Source: Grifola frondosa
Taxonomy: Eukaryota; Basidiomycota; Agaricomycetes; Polyporales; Grifolaceae
Assembly: GCA_001683735.1 (NCBI GenBank)
Contig: LUGG01000022.1
Span: 1-64,000 of the forward strand
DNA length: 64,000 nucleotides
Reading direction: 5' to 3'
The notes under the pieces are model-generated. The model saw only the letters and a program-made list of their open reading frames with translations, did not search any database and had not been told where the DNA came from. Every line of letters begins with the position of its first letter. Positions within the stretch are counted from its first letter, which is position 1. Positions 38,757-47,960 of the stretch are shown one piece after another. Both the position numbers and the translations under genes were made by a program.

Positions 38757-39838
38757 TCATATCTCGTTCAGCTGCACATTAGGATCCGCAATATCACCAT
38801 TATGGGGACATCCTACCATACACGAAGGGCCAGCCAGAATGAAGGTAAGGCGATTGTTATAAGGTGGCACGGGTGATGGATAATTGTCGATTGGGTACGG
38901 GTGAGAAGTCGGTAATGGTAAAAGCGAAATCGTCATCGAAGCCCGATCACCGAAAAATTGGTTGCGGGCAGGACACATAGGTGAGCTTTCACAAGGAGTG
39001 GCGTCGGCATAAGCAATTCTCCATTCCGCAGGTGAAAACACCAGATTATATCCACGTGAGGCGTATTTCTGAACACATTGCATCGTTTTGATAATACCGA
39101 TGGGAGTGGTGAGGACTCGAGCGGCGTTTACAATGCCGCATAAGTAGAGTAAGGTAGGAATAGGATAAGCACAGCATATAAAATCGGCAGAGACAAAATT
39201 CATCACCAGCGTAGACCAGAAGTATGGGAGCGGAGTTAGTGGCGAATCATCTGCACTGATAATGACATCAATGCACCGATTTGCGCGGACCAACCGCATG
39301 ATGCAGCTGATACCACTGAGGGGGTAATGCAGTGTTGGGGTGAGAGCGTGAAAGGGAGATCCATGGTAAGGCGACTCGTTTCGCCTATCTTCATAGTGTT
39401 CATCATCGCGTAAATAAGTGATAAGTTGGGCAGCATTATTAGCATTGACGTAGATGTCAAGATCGTTTGGCTGGATATGAGGATTAAGGAGACTTAAAGC
39501 AAATGATCCCGACAATACTCCATGGGTGGTTCGTAATGTGCCTCGAAATGCATCAGGCTTGTCGACGAATGACCGAAGGCGATTATTGTATGAATGACCG
39601 AAGGCGATTATTGTATGAATGACCGAAGGCGATTATTGTATGAATGATTAAAATGATCCGTCACAATGGAATGGAGGAATCTGGCAGTGTGTTTCCACGC
39701 AAGCAATGATGGCAAATCCAATTGTTCTGTAATATGTGTTGCGATATCGGCATTAATACCACATATGCTGCAATTCGAAGTTAGTTAGATATAATGTGAA
39801 TGCACAGATACTAACGGAGCATGCATCGGCAAACCCAT
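38757..39838 (-). pseudogene. F-box-like / nucleotidyltransferase-like gene broken by 25-bp triplication
   Basis: Exon 1 is 39838-39816 (MGLPMHAP) and a 48-nt intron follows (39768-39815). Exon 2 starts ICGINADIATHITEQL and continues LPSLLAWKHTARFLH, which looks like an F-box-type helix. It then reads SYNNRLRSFVDKPDAFR and GVLSGSFALSLLNP followed by PNDLDIYV. The SGS..L and NDLDIYV motifs recall nucleotidyltransferase-fold proteins that are common in mushroom genomes. A 25-bp unit occurs three times (39567-39641). With one copy the frame is open throughout; with three, a stop appears after IQ. The downstream part stays open for 252 codons to 38757. It lies in the Helitron region, divergent from the Rep-helicase. 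Function is unproven. Confidence 0.6.
39567..39641. repeat. 25-bp unit tandemly repeated three times
   Basis: GAATGACCGAAGGCGATTATTGTAT three times without change. Two extra copies add 50 bp and shift the frame of the surrounding minus-strand gene. Confidence 0.95.
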
Positions 39839-40067
39839 GTGCAAAATGTGAGTTGAAGGCACAGAAATTCTGGAGAAGAAGGCAGTGATAGTCTTAGTAG
39901 AAAAGAAAGAGTCGCAGCTGCGAAGTTTGCGTCATCGGAGTGGTGTGGAGTGGAAAAATATATGTGTCATCTCTACAGTTCTTATTTCCAAGTCAAACAA
40001 AGCCGAAGTGTCACTGATTCATTCATTATAAAAATACATACACGGTAGAAAAATAGAAGAGAAAAAA

Positions 40068-41276
40068 CTAGAGAAATTCATAATAGTACACTAAGTTAGA
40101 TGGAGAACGCAGAGGAGATATCCGGAAGTGGATCAGGTTCACCGAGAAAAGCTGAAAGATGGAAAGAAGTTCGAATGATGCCTTCCACGACTGCCACGAG
40201 AAATCGCGTGCTTTGCCTCGCTTATCATCATCGTCGCCATCTTTCTTTGGATCCTTAACTCGGTATCGTTTGATGTGTACTTCCAATACGACCACATCAT
40301 TGCGATGGAGAGCACCAGCGACAATTTTGTTCATTTTGGACTTCGCTGTTAGTTTCTTTGTTGCATCGTAGATTTCAGTAAAAGTCTTTATCTGCGATGA
40401 TGTCATAAAAATGTCAATGCTACAGTGGTCAAATTAAGAACTCACTGCGAAATCATCTGCATTCGGATCTGACCGGGAAGGTAGAAAAGCTGAAGCATAC
40501 ACGACGTCTGTTGGTGCAACAATATCTACATTGATGAACAGATAAATATCATTAATGCAAATATGAAGAAGTGGACATCTCGCCTGCTAGCGGTTGCGAA
40601 TGAGAGCGAAGCATTGCTTTGATGGTGGACAAATCATCCACCACAAGAGGCAGGATACCGATGCTCGCAGCGTTGATGCGATCACCCGAAGTAATATATA
40701 AATGCTTTGACTTGATCTCGCCTATTATCCACACAACGGCAGGATTATTGTCAGAAGTGCAGAGGAGGGCACTGAGATCTTTGCCCAGATGAGTTCGGCC
40801 CCATTCCAGGATAGCAGGTAGACAAGCGACAGAATAGATATTGTTGAGATGGTCTCGCACATTGCGAACATTATTCACCCGTCTGTTGATGAATGATATG
40901 GCATCAACTGATGTATGCGAGTATGCACACATAAGCATACCCTAGGAACGATTCATCAAAGTATGATTTTTGAGCGACAAGAGAGTTGCTGTTGTCATCT
41001 CCAATACTTAAAGTACTTTCAAGAAGTACAGTTTTAGCGACTACTGATACTAACAGATCAAAAATACACACCTAGTGGAGGAATGATTTTCGCCCGATGG
41101 GCCAGCGAGAGTGTCGCGTGGTGTATTATCTGCAATAGCAGTGTCGTCGGTACTAAATGATAGCATTAAATGCAATATAATAAACTGCATCGTAAATCGC
41201 ACCGAGTCAATTTCTTGACTCGATCCTCATCTTCAACATTATCCTCAGCACTCCTCTTCTTTTTTGATTGCTGCAT
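40068..41276 (-). CDS. Helitron-linked multi-exon gene of unknown function
   Basis: Divergent from the Rep-helicase, with ATG at 41276. Exon 1 (41276-41203) encodes a basic MQQSKKKRSAED start, a likely nuclear signal. Intron 1 is 41153-41202 and exon 2 is 41152-41072. Further exons are only approximate. A long one covers about 40900-40570 (DAISFINRRVNNVRNVRD..., EWGRTHLGKDLSALL). A short one covers about 40520-40450 (DIVAPTDVVYASAF, ending ADDFA). The last begins at about 40384 with IKTFTEIYDATKKLTAKS and contains RNDVVVLEVHIKRYRV and WQSWKASFELLSI. The last part looks like a beta-barrel nucleic-acid-binding module, possibly OB-fold; that is inference. No catalytic motif is visible. The partnership with a Helitron suggests a role in its replication or in host control. 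Confidence 0.55.
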
Positions 41277-41352
41277 ATGAAATAACAGAAAGAGTAAGAG
41301 TATCAGAGATGGTGAGAGTAGAAATAGAAGAGAACGACACTAGGGGTGGTGT

Positions 41353-42438
41353 TTGCTGCATAAGCAGCTCCACCTGTTTAATTATCATATATTTTATTAC
41401 ATATATTTATTATTAGAATGCCATATTAATGGATATTGCGAACTGAGTGGCTGCAGACGGTGCAATAGCACAAACTCGTTTGACTTGGTCACATCCATGG
41501 AATACGAAGATCTCACTATAGAAGAAATTCTGAACATCTTAGGACCAGATGTTCCATTATCTCGTGCTGGAAGGCGCTCCAGAACAGTATTATCTGGCGA
41601 ATTATCCACTCTCAATGACGGCTATCAGCATCGCCTACGAGAAGCTGTAAAGCTGAAAAAAGAACATACTATCCATCATAGCATTCTCTCTATTCCTTTA
41701 TCAACTGTGCCTGCATATCGTTCACCAGATTGGGGTGAATTTATGATCGCTCCTAATGAAGAAACAAAGCGCACAATACTCAATCAATTTCGAGAATCTA
41801 CATCCAACGAAGGTCTACGCCATCGAATATGTGGAGTATGTGCAAGACTATTATCAATCGACGAGGGAGGATTCCAGCTGGCTCCATTCACTTCCATTCC
41901 CAATCGCGATCGACTTCGCCCAGCGAGTATCCATCCCACGCAGTTTATGTTCGATAACTGCATTCTGGAAGAGAAAGGATGCATGAATTCTGCAGTCGGT
42001 CTGTTAGTATGGATCTGTGAACAATGCTGGAAAGGATTAACAGACGCACGAAATGACCCTCCAAAATTTGCACTTGCAAATGGACTGTGGATAGGCCAAA
42101 TTCCATTCGACCTAGAAGCATTGACAATACCGGAACAATTTCTCATAGGCAGGAACTACACGCGAGCATGCATTGTGAAATTATTTCCAAAGGACCACCG
42201 AGGACGATACAATGCAGATTCAATACAAAATGGCTTGCGAGGGAACGTGACCACTTACGAATTGAATACGGAGCAGATTATCCACATGTTGGAGGGAAAT
42301 TTGCTGCCCCATCCCCTGCGACTACTCGCATCTGTTATTTCAGTCACCTATGTTGGGGTAGGAAAGCTGCCGAAGAAATGGCTACAATCGACATTTCGTG
42401 TTCGGCGGGGTGCCTCACTCGAGCACTACTGTGGTTGA
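41353..42438 (+). CDS. Helitron Rep-helicase, N-terminal DUF6570-like part
   Basis: The open frame starts at 41353; ATG 41497 (MEYEDLTIEEIL) may be the real start or lie within an exon. It carries a Cys pair in CGVCARLLS, then LANGLWIGQIPFDL, LTIPEQFLIGRNYTRACIVKL and LRGNVTTYELN, the hallmark of the N-terminal domain (DUF6570 type) of fungal Helitron helicases. A base change in the G-run near 42408 breaks the frame; the continuation (CLTRALLWLKKMNPKYYAAI, up to about 42635) is in another frame. An intron follows (donor GTGAGT near 42636, acceptor at 42702). It is part of one very long protein with the next entries. Confidence 0.8.
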   Translation: MLHKQLHLFNYHIFYYIYLLLECHINGYCELSGCRRCNSTNSFDLVTSMEYEDLTIEEILNILGPDVPLSRAGRRSRTVLSGELSTLNDGYQHRLREAVKLKKEHTIHHSILSIPLSTVPAYRSPDWGEFMIAPNEETKRTILNQFRESTSNEGLRHRICGVCARLLSIDEGGFQLAPFTSIPNRDRLRPASIHPTQFMFDNCILEEKGCMNSAVGLLVWICEQCWKGLTDARNDPPKFALANGLWIGQIPFDLEALTIPEQFLIGRNYTRACIVKLFPKDHRGRYNADSIQNGLRGNVTTYELNTEQIIHMLEGNLLPHPLRLLASVISVTYVGVGKLPKKWLQSTFRVRRGASLEHYCG

Positions 42439-42764
42439 AGAAAATGAATCCAAAATATTACGCAGCCATCGAGATTGACTCCACTCGCCTTCAGTCATTA
42501 CCGGAAGATGATATTCCTCAGGAGATCTTAGCCATCATTCGGCAAGAACCGACGTCTCCGTTGTGGAAAGAGAAAGTGCCGGTGCTACAAACGATGTTGG
42601 TGACAGTGCTAATTCTATTACGAGCGATAATCCCAGTGAGTAACAATGTCAGTAATAATAACAATAGCTAACTCATAATATGAAGACGTCATACCTTTGC
42701 AGTTTCTCGGTTGTCATGATACCGATCTCACAAACATATCTGCCGCAGAAATGACCGTTGGAGT

Positions 42765-45722
42765 ATGGCAAATCTATGGTCAGAGGGACGAGAAGGTGGT
42801 TATGCTGTGCAGCATGGGTGGAGGCCTATTACAGAATTCTATCAAACGACAGCAACAACGAACATATGGGAAAAGACCTATCCCATCCTTTTTCCTTTTG
42901 GCACTGGAGGCTTCGAGCATTCACATCGCAGGCCAATCTCCCTCACTGAACACATTCGCTGGGCATTACAATATTTTGATCGCAGATTCCAGGAGCATCA
43001 CATGATCGCTTTTCATCTGTTCAGCATAGTACAGAAGCGGCAGGTGCTCTCATCAGCTCGAATTCAAATGCACCGACAAACCTTCGATCGCGACACTCAT
43101 CTTCTATCATCACTAACGGTGAGCAAATTGCAACAAGCTGCGAGAGAGGAAGAACGAGGGCAGCAATGTTCAGATCCCGCAGTGCGTCTACTGAAGAAAG
43201 AGATGCATGCGACTTCGGGGAGAATATGTGGTTCAAACATTGCCAGGCGCAATCTGTGTAGCGAAATCTGGGGCACGACGATTGCCCTTAATCCACCTTC
43301 ATTATGGATCACAATCAATCCAGACGATCTCCACAATCCTATTGTCCAAATTCTATGTGGTGAAGAAATCGATATGGACGAATTCTGCAAGACTATCGGA
43401 CCAGACAGGGCTAGACGATCCCTTAACGTAGCACAAAATCCATGGGCAGCTGCAAAATATTATCACCTCATCATGAATCTAATATTTGAGCAGTTATTCG
43501 GCATAGCCGTGGCCCCGAATGGTCGAACCATATGTCACGAAGGTGTTCTTGGCAAGGTGGAAGCATACTATGGTGTAACAGAAAGCCAGGGACGAGGAAC
43601 ACTTCATGCACATTGCATCCTATGGCTCAAAGATGCACCTTGTACGGAGCGCATGCATGAACTATTACAAAATGCTGCATTTCGAGAGCGAATCGTGGTA
43701 TATTCAGATACAATCGCTCGAGCATTTCACCCCACCCTCCAAACGCTGCATGACCTCTCAGCTACGCCGACCACTGCAGATGTGGCATACGATCGTCAAC
43801 GAGATCCACTCAGCCCTCGATACAACGAAGATGTCGACGAATTGCTGAAGAACGTGGTGCGATCAAAGCAAATGCATACGTGTAGTCGAGAAACGTGTCT
43901 CAAGATGGATCGCAAAGGAGAGTTCAGATGCAAGCGTCGAGCTCCATGGCCAATCTCTACTCACACTATCGTAACAGCATCGGGCGAGTGGAAGCCAAAG
44001 CGATCACTTCCATACATGAATACGTGGATGCCTACAATCTCAGAGACGCTAATGGCGAATAATGACATTAACATCTTGTTGAACGGAAAGGAGACGATGA
44101 GCCTATCATTCTATGTCACAAATTATGCCACCAAAAATCAAGCTTCCAACTACAACACCTCAGCAGTACTTGCAAAAGGACTTGCTTATCACTTTGACAA
44201 TGACGAATACATTGGTGACTTACTCGAGCGACAGTGTCTCCTCCTATTTCGAGCTGTTAACAGCATCAACCACCAACAAGAAGTAGCAGCACCGATGATA
44301 ATGTCATACCTTATGGGATGGGGCGATGTATTTCGATCACACCGATATGTGCATATCTATTGGTCAACATTTGTATCACATCTTCTGCGAGAACATCATT
44401 ATCTGTGCTCATCTGCAGTAGAAGGCGAAGAGGTGAGCAATCATGATTTCTCTCAGAGAAGAATAAATAATAGTATAAATGCACAGGAAACATCAGATGA
44501 ATTTATTACGTTCGAAGGAATACAGAATGGCAATGTAGTTCCAAGATCTCAACTTCAAGATTACATCTTCCGAGGAGCTGCTCTGGAAAATTACAGCATA
44601 TACAATTTCTTTGTCGACACATACGAAATTTCCTATCACGATCATGGTGCAGCAGATGAAGATGCAGGAGAGAACGATGTTCCTCACAGCCATCCACGCC
44701 ACACACGAGCTCGCTATCTAGAAGGCCATCAGAAACGTACACTTGCTCAGCGTGTTATTCGATCTGAAGGACACAACACACTTCCCAACTTTATAGGCCA
44801 GTCATTTCCAAGAAGTGACGATGAAGATTGCAGAGAGTTTTACTGTGCATGCATGTTAATGCTGCTTTCTCCGTGGAGACAACTATCACAATTGAAAATG
44901 GAATCATCAACTTGGAAAGAAGCATTCGACATATTCTACGCAGAAACATCGGCAATAAACCGTAACATCCTATCTAATATTCAGCATTTTCATCGATGCA
45001 AGGCTGCTGCAGATGCGATTAACGATGAAGAATTTCATCCCGAAGGAGAGACGAGATATACAGAAGATGACGAAGAACAATCGGACTCTCACGAGATGGA
45101 TGTAGATGCAGACGAAGACATGATAACTGCCATGATGACATCTTGTCACTCAGCACGAGAAGTCGAATATGGAAAAATGGCGATTCGCATAGGAGAAAGC
45201 ATGGGAATATTTCCAGATATGAGCATGCACCTCACCATCAGTGAAATACCTATACGATTGGATTCAGACCGAAGAGAACAACTACTACAATGGAGGGAGG
45301 AGATGACAAGTCGTGTGGAAGAAGTAAATCACGAGAGATCAGGGGGAAGAATGACAGATGCATTTATGCATGGTGACGTCTATCCACTGGAAGAGTGCAT
45401 TATCATGCCAGAAGAAGAGGAAGCAGATGAAGAACTTGCCGAAGCTTCGCTATGTGCGATGGACGTTGAATTTCTTCGGAAAGATCAGAGACGAGCATAT
45501 GACATCATCACCTCACACCTGCAATGCACTCTGCGAGGAGAACATCCCCAACAGTTGCTGATGTTGGTATTCGGAGAGGGAGGAACAGGCAAATCCTGTG
45601 TCATCCAGACATCGACGGAAGAGTTCAAGCATTTGCGAGTCATCCACATGCTACTTAAGACAGCATACACTGGAATAGCTGCATCAGTCGTCAACGGCGA
45701 ACCACTCACAAAGTGGCACTAA
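42765..45722 (+). CDS. Helitron Rep domain and start of PIF1-like helicase
   Basis: A 985-residue frame, joined upstream after a one-base shift near 42757. The rolling-circle Rep domain includes the two-His metal motif in GTLHAHCILWL (HUH). The catalytic tyrosine region is FYVTNYATKNQ. Before it stands the Helitron-like N-terminal block with SLWITINPDDLHNPIV. The C-terminal part starts the PIF1-type helicase with MLVFGEGGTGKS (Walker A), followed by KTAYTGIAA. The frame is lost near 45715 just after VVNGEPLT, where the next frame takes over. The domain order Rep then helicase is that of canonical Helitron proteins. It nicks one strand and unwinds during rolling-circle transposition. Confidence 0.9.
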   Translation: MANLWSEGREGGYAVQHGWRPITEFYQTTATTNIWEKTYPILFPFGTGGFEHSHRRPISLTEHIRWALQYFDRRFQEHHMIAFHLFSIVQKRQVLSSARIQMHRQTFDRDTHLLSSLTVSKLQQAAREEERGQQCSDPAVRLLKKEMHATSGRICGSNIARRNLCSEIWGTTIALNPPSLWITINPDDLHNPIVQILCGEEIDMDEFCKTIGPDRARRSLNVAQNPWAAAKYYHLIMNLIFEQLFGIAVAPNGRTICHEGVLGKVEAYYGVTESQGRGTLHAHCILWLKDAPCTERMHELLQNAAFRERIVVYSDTIARAFHPTLQTLHDLSATPTTADVAYDRQRDPLSPRYNEDVDELLKNVVRSKQMHTCSRETCLKMDRKGEFRCKRRAPWPISTHTIVTASGEWKPKRSLPYMNTWMPTISETLMANNDINILLNGKETMSLSFYVTNYATKNQASNYNTSAVLAKGLAYHFDNDEYIGDLLERQCLLLFRAVNSINHQQEVAAPMIMSYLMGWGDVFRSHRYVHIYWSTFVSHLLREHHYLCSSAVEGEEVSNHDFSQRRINNSINAQETSDEFITFEGIQNGNVVPRSQLQDYIFRGAALENYSIYNFFVDTYEISYHDHGAADEDAGENDVPHSHPRHTRARYLEGHQKRTLAQRVIRSEGHNTLPNFIGQSFPRSDDEDCREFYCACMLMLLSPWRQLSQLKMESSTWKEAFDIFYAETSAINRNILSNIQHFHRCKAAADAINDEEFHPEGETRYTEDDEEQSDSHEMDVDADEDMITAMMTSCHSAREVEYGKMAIRIGESMGIFPDMSMHLTISEIPIRLDSDRREQLLQWREEMTSRVEEVNHERSGGRMTDAFMHGDVYPLEECIIMPEEEEADEELAEASLCAMDVEFLRKDQRRAYDIITSHLQCTLRGEHPQQLLMLVFGEGGTGKSCVIQTSTEEFKHLRVIHMLLKTAYTGIAASVVNGEPLTKWH

Positions 45723-46351
45723 TATCAATCCATTCATCCTCGAAAGCAGTTTCGAGCAACAAGAAGAAGAAGCTGTCAGAAATATGGCAGAGTGTCGAGT
45801 ATCTCATCATAGACGAAATATCAATGATCAGCCGCTCATTCCTCGCTTTGCTCTCCAAGCATATTTCGATTGGCAAGACGGGATCAGAGCATGCTGACAA
45901 ACCATTTGGAGGAATCAATGTCATTATCTGTGGGGATTTCCATCAGTTTCCTCCTGTAGCGAACAAAAAAACTGCACCACTCTACTATCTTGTGAACGAC
46001 AGCAAAAACCCTGACGACGCCATCGGACGAGCCATATACGAACAATTTCAATGTGTCGTCATCCTCTCTGAACAAGTTCGCATCAAAGATCCTGTTTGGG
46101 CCGACTTTCTTACGCGCATTCGCCGACAAGAGACTACAGAAGAAGACATCGCGATGCTGAAAGGGCTCATACTCACCGATCCAAACTGTCCACCGACAGA
46201 TTTCTCAGCTGCTCCATGGAAGGAAGCACCACTGATCACCCCAAGACATGTCGTCAGAGAACAGTGGAATGCAGCAGCATTAAGGCGGCATTGCTCCGAA
46301 ACAGGTCTGCCAAAAATATATTTAACAGAGGATGAGAAACAATCATACTGA
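45713..46351 (+). CDS. Helitron PIF1-like helicase, middle part
   Basis: Continues the helicase in another frame. It carries YLIIDEISMI (Walker B, DE pair), ICGDFHQFPPV (motif III) and VVILSEQVRIKD. It ends at a stop within EKQSY; the following ~30 bases hold two in-frame stops and no clear intron, so this is a true lesion or an assembly fault. Confidence 0.85.
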   Translation: MALISIHSSSKAVSSNKKKKLSEIWQSVEYLIIDEISMISRSFLALLSKHISIGKTGSEHADKPFGGINVIICGDFHQFPPVANKKTAPLYYLVNDSKNPDDAIGRAIYEQFQCVVILSEQVRIKDPVWADFLTRIRRQETTEEDIAMLKGLILTDPNCPPTDFSAAPWKEAPLITPRHVVREQWNAAALRRHCSETGLPKIYLTEDEKQSY

Positions 46352-46381
46352 CCGCAGATTTTATAAGGAACTCGCCTTTAT

Positions 46382-47104
46382 GTGTGCCATGCACTTGACA
46401 CTGTAGGTGCACAAAATCGACCACTGACGGTTCAAGAGCGATTTGCAATGGCAAAGAAAAGAGCGACCCACAGATCAAGAAAGGACTGTGGAGGACTTCC
46501 CAATATGGTCGAGCTTGCAATTGGTATGAAAGTGATGGTCACCATGAATGTGAAGACAGACCTCGACGTTGCGAATGGAAGCCGAGGAACTATCGTCGAC
46601 ATCATCCTAGATCCACGCGAACCAGAAATCGGAGCAGCTCAAATTGTTCACCTTCAATATCCACCTGCATGCGTAATTGTCAAGTTGGAGTATTGTCGCC
46701 AAGCAGCACTAACCAATCTGCAACAAGGCGAGATACCCATCGAACCGACATTAAAAACGTTTCAAATTGCCATTGATGCGAACGAGCCGAAACTCACAAT
46801 CAAGCGGCGACAGATGCCCATGACAGCAGCATATGCATTCACAGATTATCGTGCACAAGGACAAACAATACCATATGTCATTGTCGACATCGCATCTCCT
46901 CCATCAGGTGGAGAGCTCACCATCTTCAATGTTTATGTTGCTCTATCCAGGAGTTCAGGTCGGGACACAATACGATTGCTACGAGAATTCAACAAAGAGA
47001 TACTGTACAAACACGTCGACGACGCCCTCCTACAAGAAGATGCTCGCTTGGTCATGCTGAATGAAGCAACTCGTCTGTGGTGGGATGGACACGGAAGACG
47101 GTAA
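46382..47104 (+). CDS. Helitron PIF1-like helicase, C-terminal part
   Basis: Holds LAIGMKVMVTMNVKTDLDVANG and GSRGTIVDI, then motif V/VI regions TDYRAQGQTIP and VYVALSRSSGRDTI, all standard for the end of PIF1/RecD-like helicases. It terminates naturally at 47104 after a basic GHGRR tail. Confidence 0.85.
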   Translation: MCHALDTVGAQNRPLTVQERFAMAKKRATHRSRKDCGGLPNMVELAIGMKVMVTMNVKTDLDVANGSRGTIVDIILDPREPEIGAAQIVHLQYPPACVIVKLEYCRQAALTNLQQGEIPIEPTLKTFQIAIDANEPKLTIKRRQMPMTAAYAFTDYRAQGQTIPYVIVDIASPPSGGELTIFNVYVALSRSSGRDTIRLLREFNKEILYKHVDDALLQEDARLVMLNEATRLWWDGHGRR

Positions 47105-47171
47105 TAAAAATTACAAAAATCTGCAGTTATAGTAAGCACATCTTCAAACATTATATCACAACTCGCACCAT

Positions 47172-47461
47172 TTAATCACACTTAGAATTATCTTTCTCGG
47201 TGTCGCGACGGACAACATAATGCACATGGACAACACCACGTGCAGAAAATTCCATTATCAACAGCTGGGGTCCGACCTCATAATCATCGAGCTACAAACC
47301 AAAGATAGTCAGATAGCGATGTCATTCACTACTTCCAATAATGCGAAACCACTCACATTAACTGTCATCTCAACCACACGACCCTGCGAATGAAAATCTG
47401 TACTATCCTGCACAGTAGTAGCAATGTGCTCTCGAACACAGAAATTATGAGGAGCAGACAT
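47172..47461 (-). CDS. Small two-exon gene downstream of Helitron helicase (74 aa)
   Basis: Exon 1 is 47461-47357 and exon 2 is 47291-47172. The intron of 65 nt (47292-47356) begins GTGAGT and ends TAG. The product of 74 residues (MSAPHNFCVREHIATT..., ending DNSKCD) joins in frame across the junction: VVEMTVN then LDDYEVGPQLL. It converges on the helicase gene, only ~70 bp away. No known domain. Clean splicing and an uninterrupted frame support a real gene, perhaps a Helitron accessory protein. Confidence 0.6.
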
Positions 47462-47960
47462 AATGCGATAACAAAGAAGATGATAGACGAGTAGAAGTTG
47501 TCATGCTCAGATGCTATGTGGTCATATGCATACAACACCATACAAAGATAAACAAAGGATGCGGTGTCGGATTGTGATGTCACAAAACTGTGACTGCAGC
47601 GTTAGAGACCTCTCTCCGTTCGGTAATCCCTCCCTCAAAAGATCACTCAGTTTATGATATGTCTACGGGAGACTAGTTCGGAGTTGTTCATGGCCAGTAA
47701 TGGATACAAACAAGACTTGAATTTATGAATAGAACAGTACAATATACATCTCCAGAAATGACAAGACTAATCTTCGGAAATTGAAGATTAAAACAATAAG
47801 CGTGCGACGCCATGTACTCCGAGATACACGGTGTTACACAAATACAACAGGATAGGCTATGATCCGATATGACAGACAGTACAGCTTTACAATATTCGTG
47901 TGATCACGCCTAGTCCCTGACAAAACGAATATCAGTAATGAGCGTTATATAGATATATAT
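47462..47960. other. Gap between Helitron genes and GTPase gene
   Basis: AT-rich, no gene supported. The Helitron 3' end should lie here. A short stem GTCT/AGAC directly before a TAG near 47665-47675 is too weak to call as the Helitron terminus. Confidence 0.5.

Larger units (their letters stand above)
38757..47461. mobile_element. Helitron with Rep/helicase and minus-strand accessory genes
   Basis: A plus-strand Helitron Rep-helicase cluster (41353-47104) is flanked by three minus-strand genes that are not typical host genes. They lie at 38757-39838, 40068-41276 and 47172-47461. I could not fix the ends: neither a convincing 5' TC nor a 3' hairpin plus CTRR was found, so these coordinates are the outer coding limits. 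The Rep-helicase has several frame breaks, so this copy is probably no longer autonomous. Helitrons replicate by rolling circle and insert between A and T. Confidence 0.7.

Noticed and set aside
47640..47700. Possible Helitron 3' terminus with a small stem before CTAG-like sequence
   Set aside because: The stem is only 4 bp and the spacing to the end is wrong for a Helitron hairpin.
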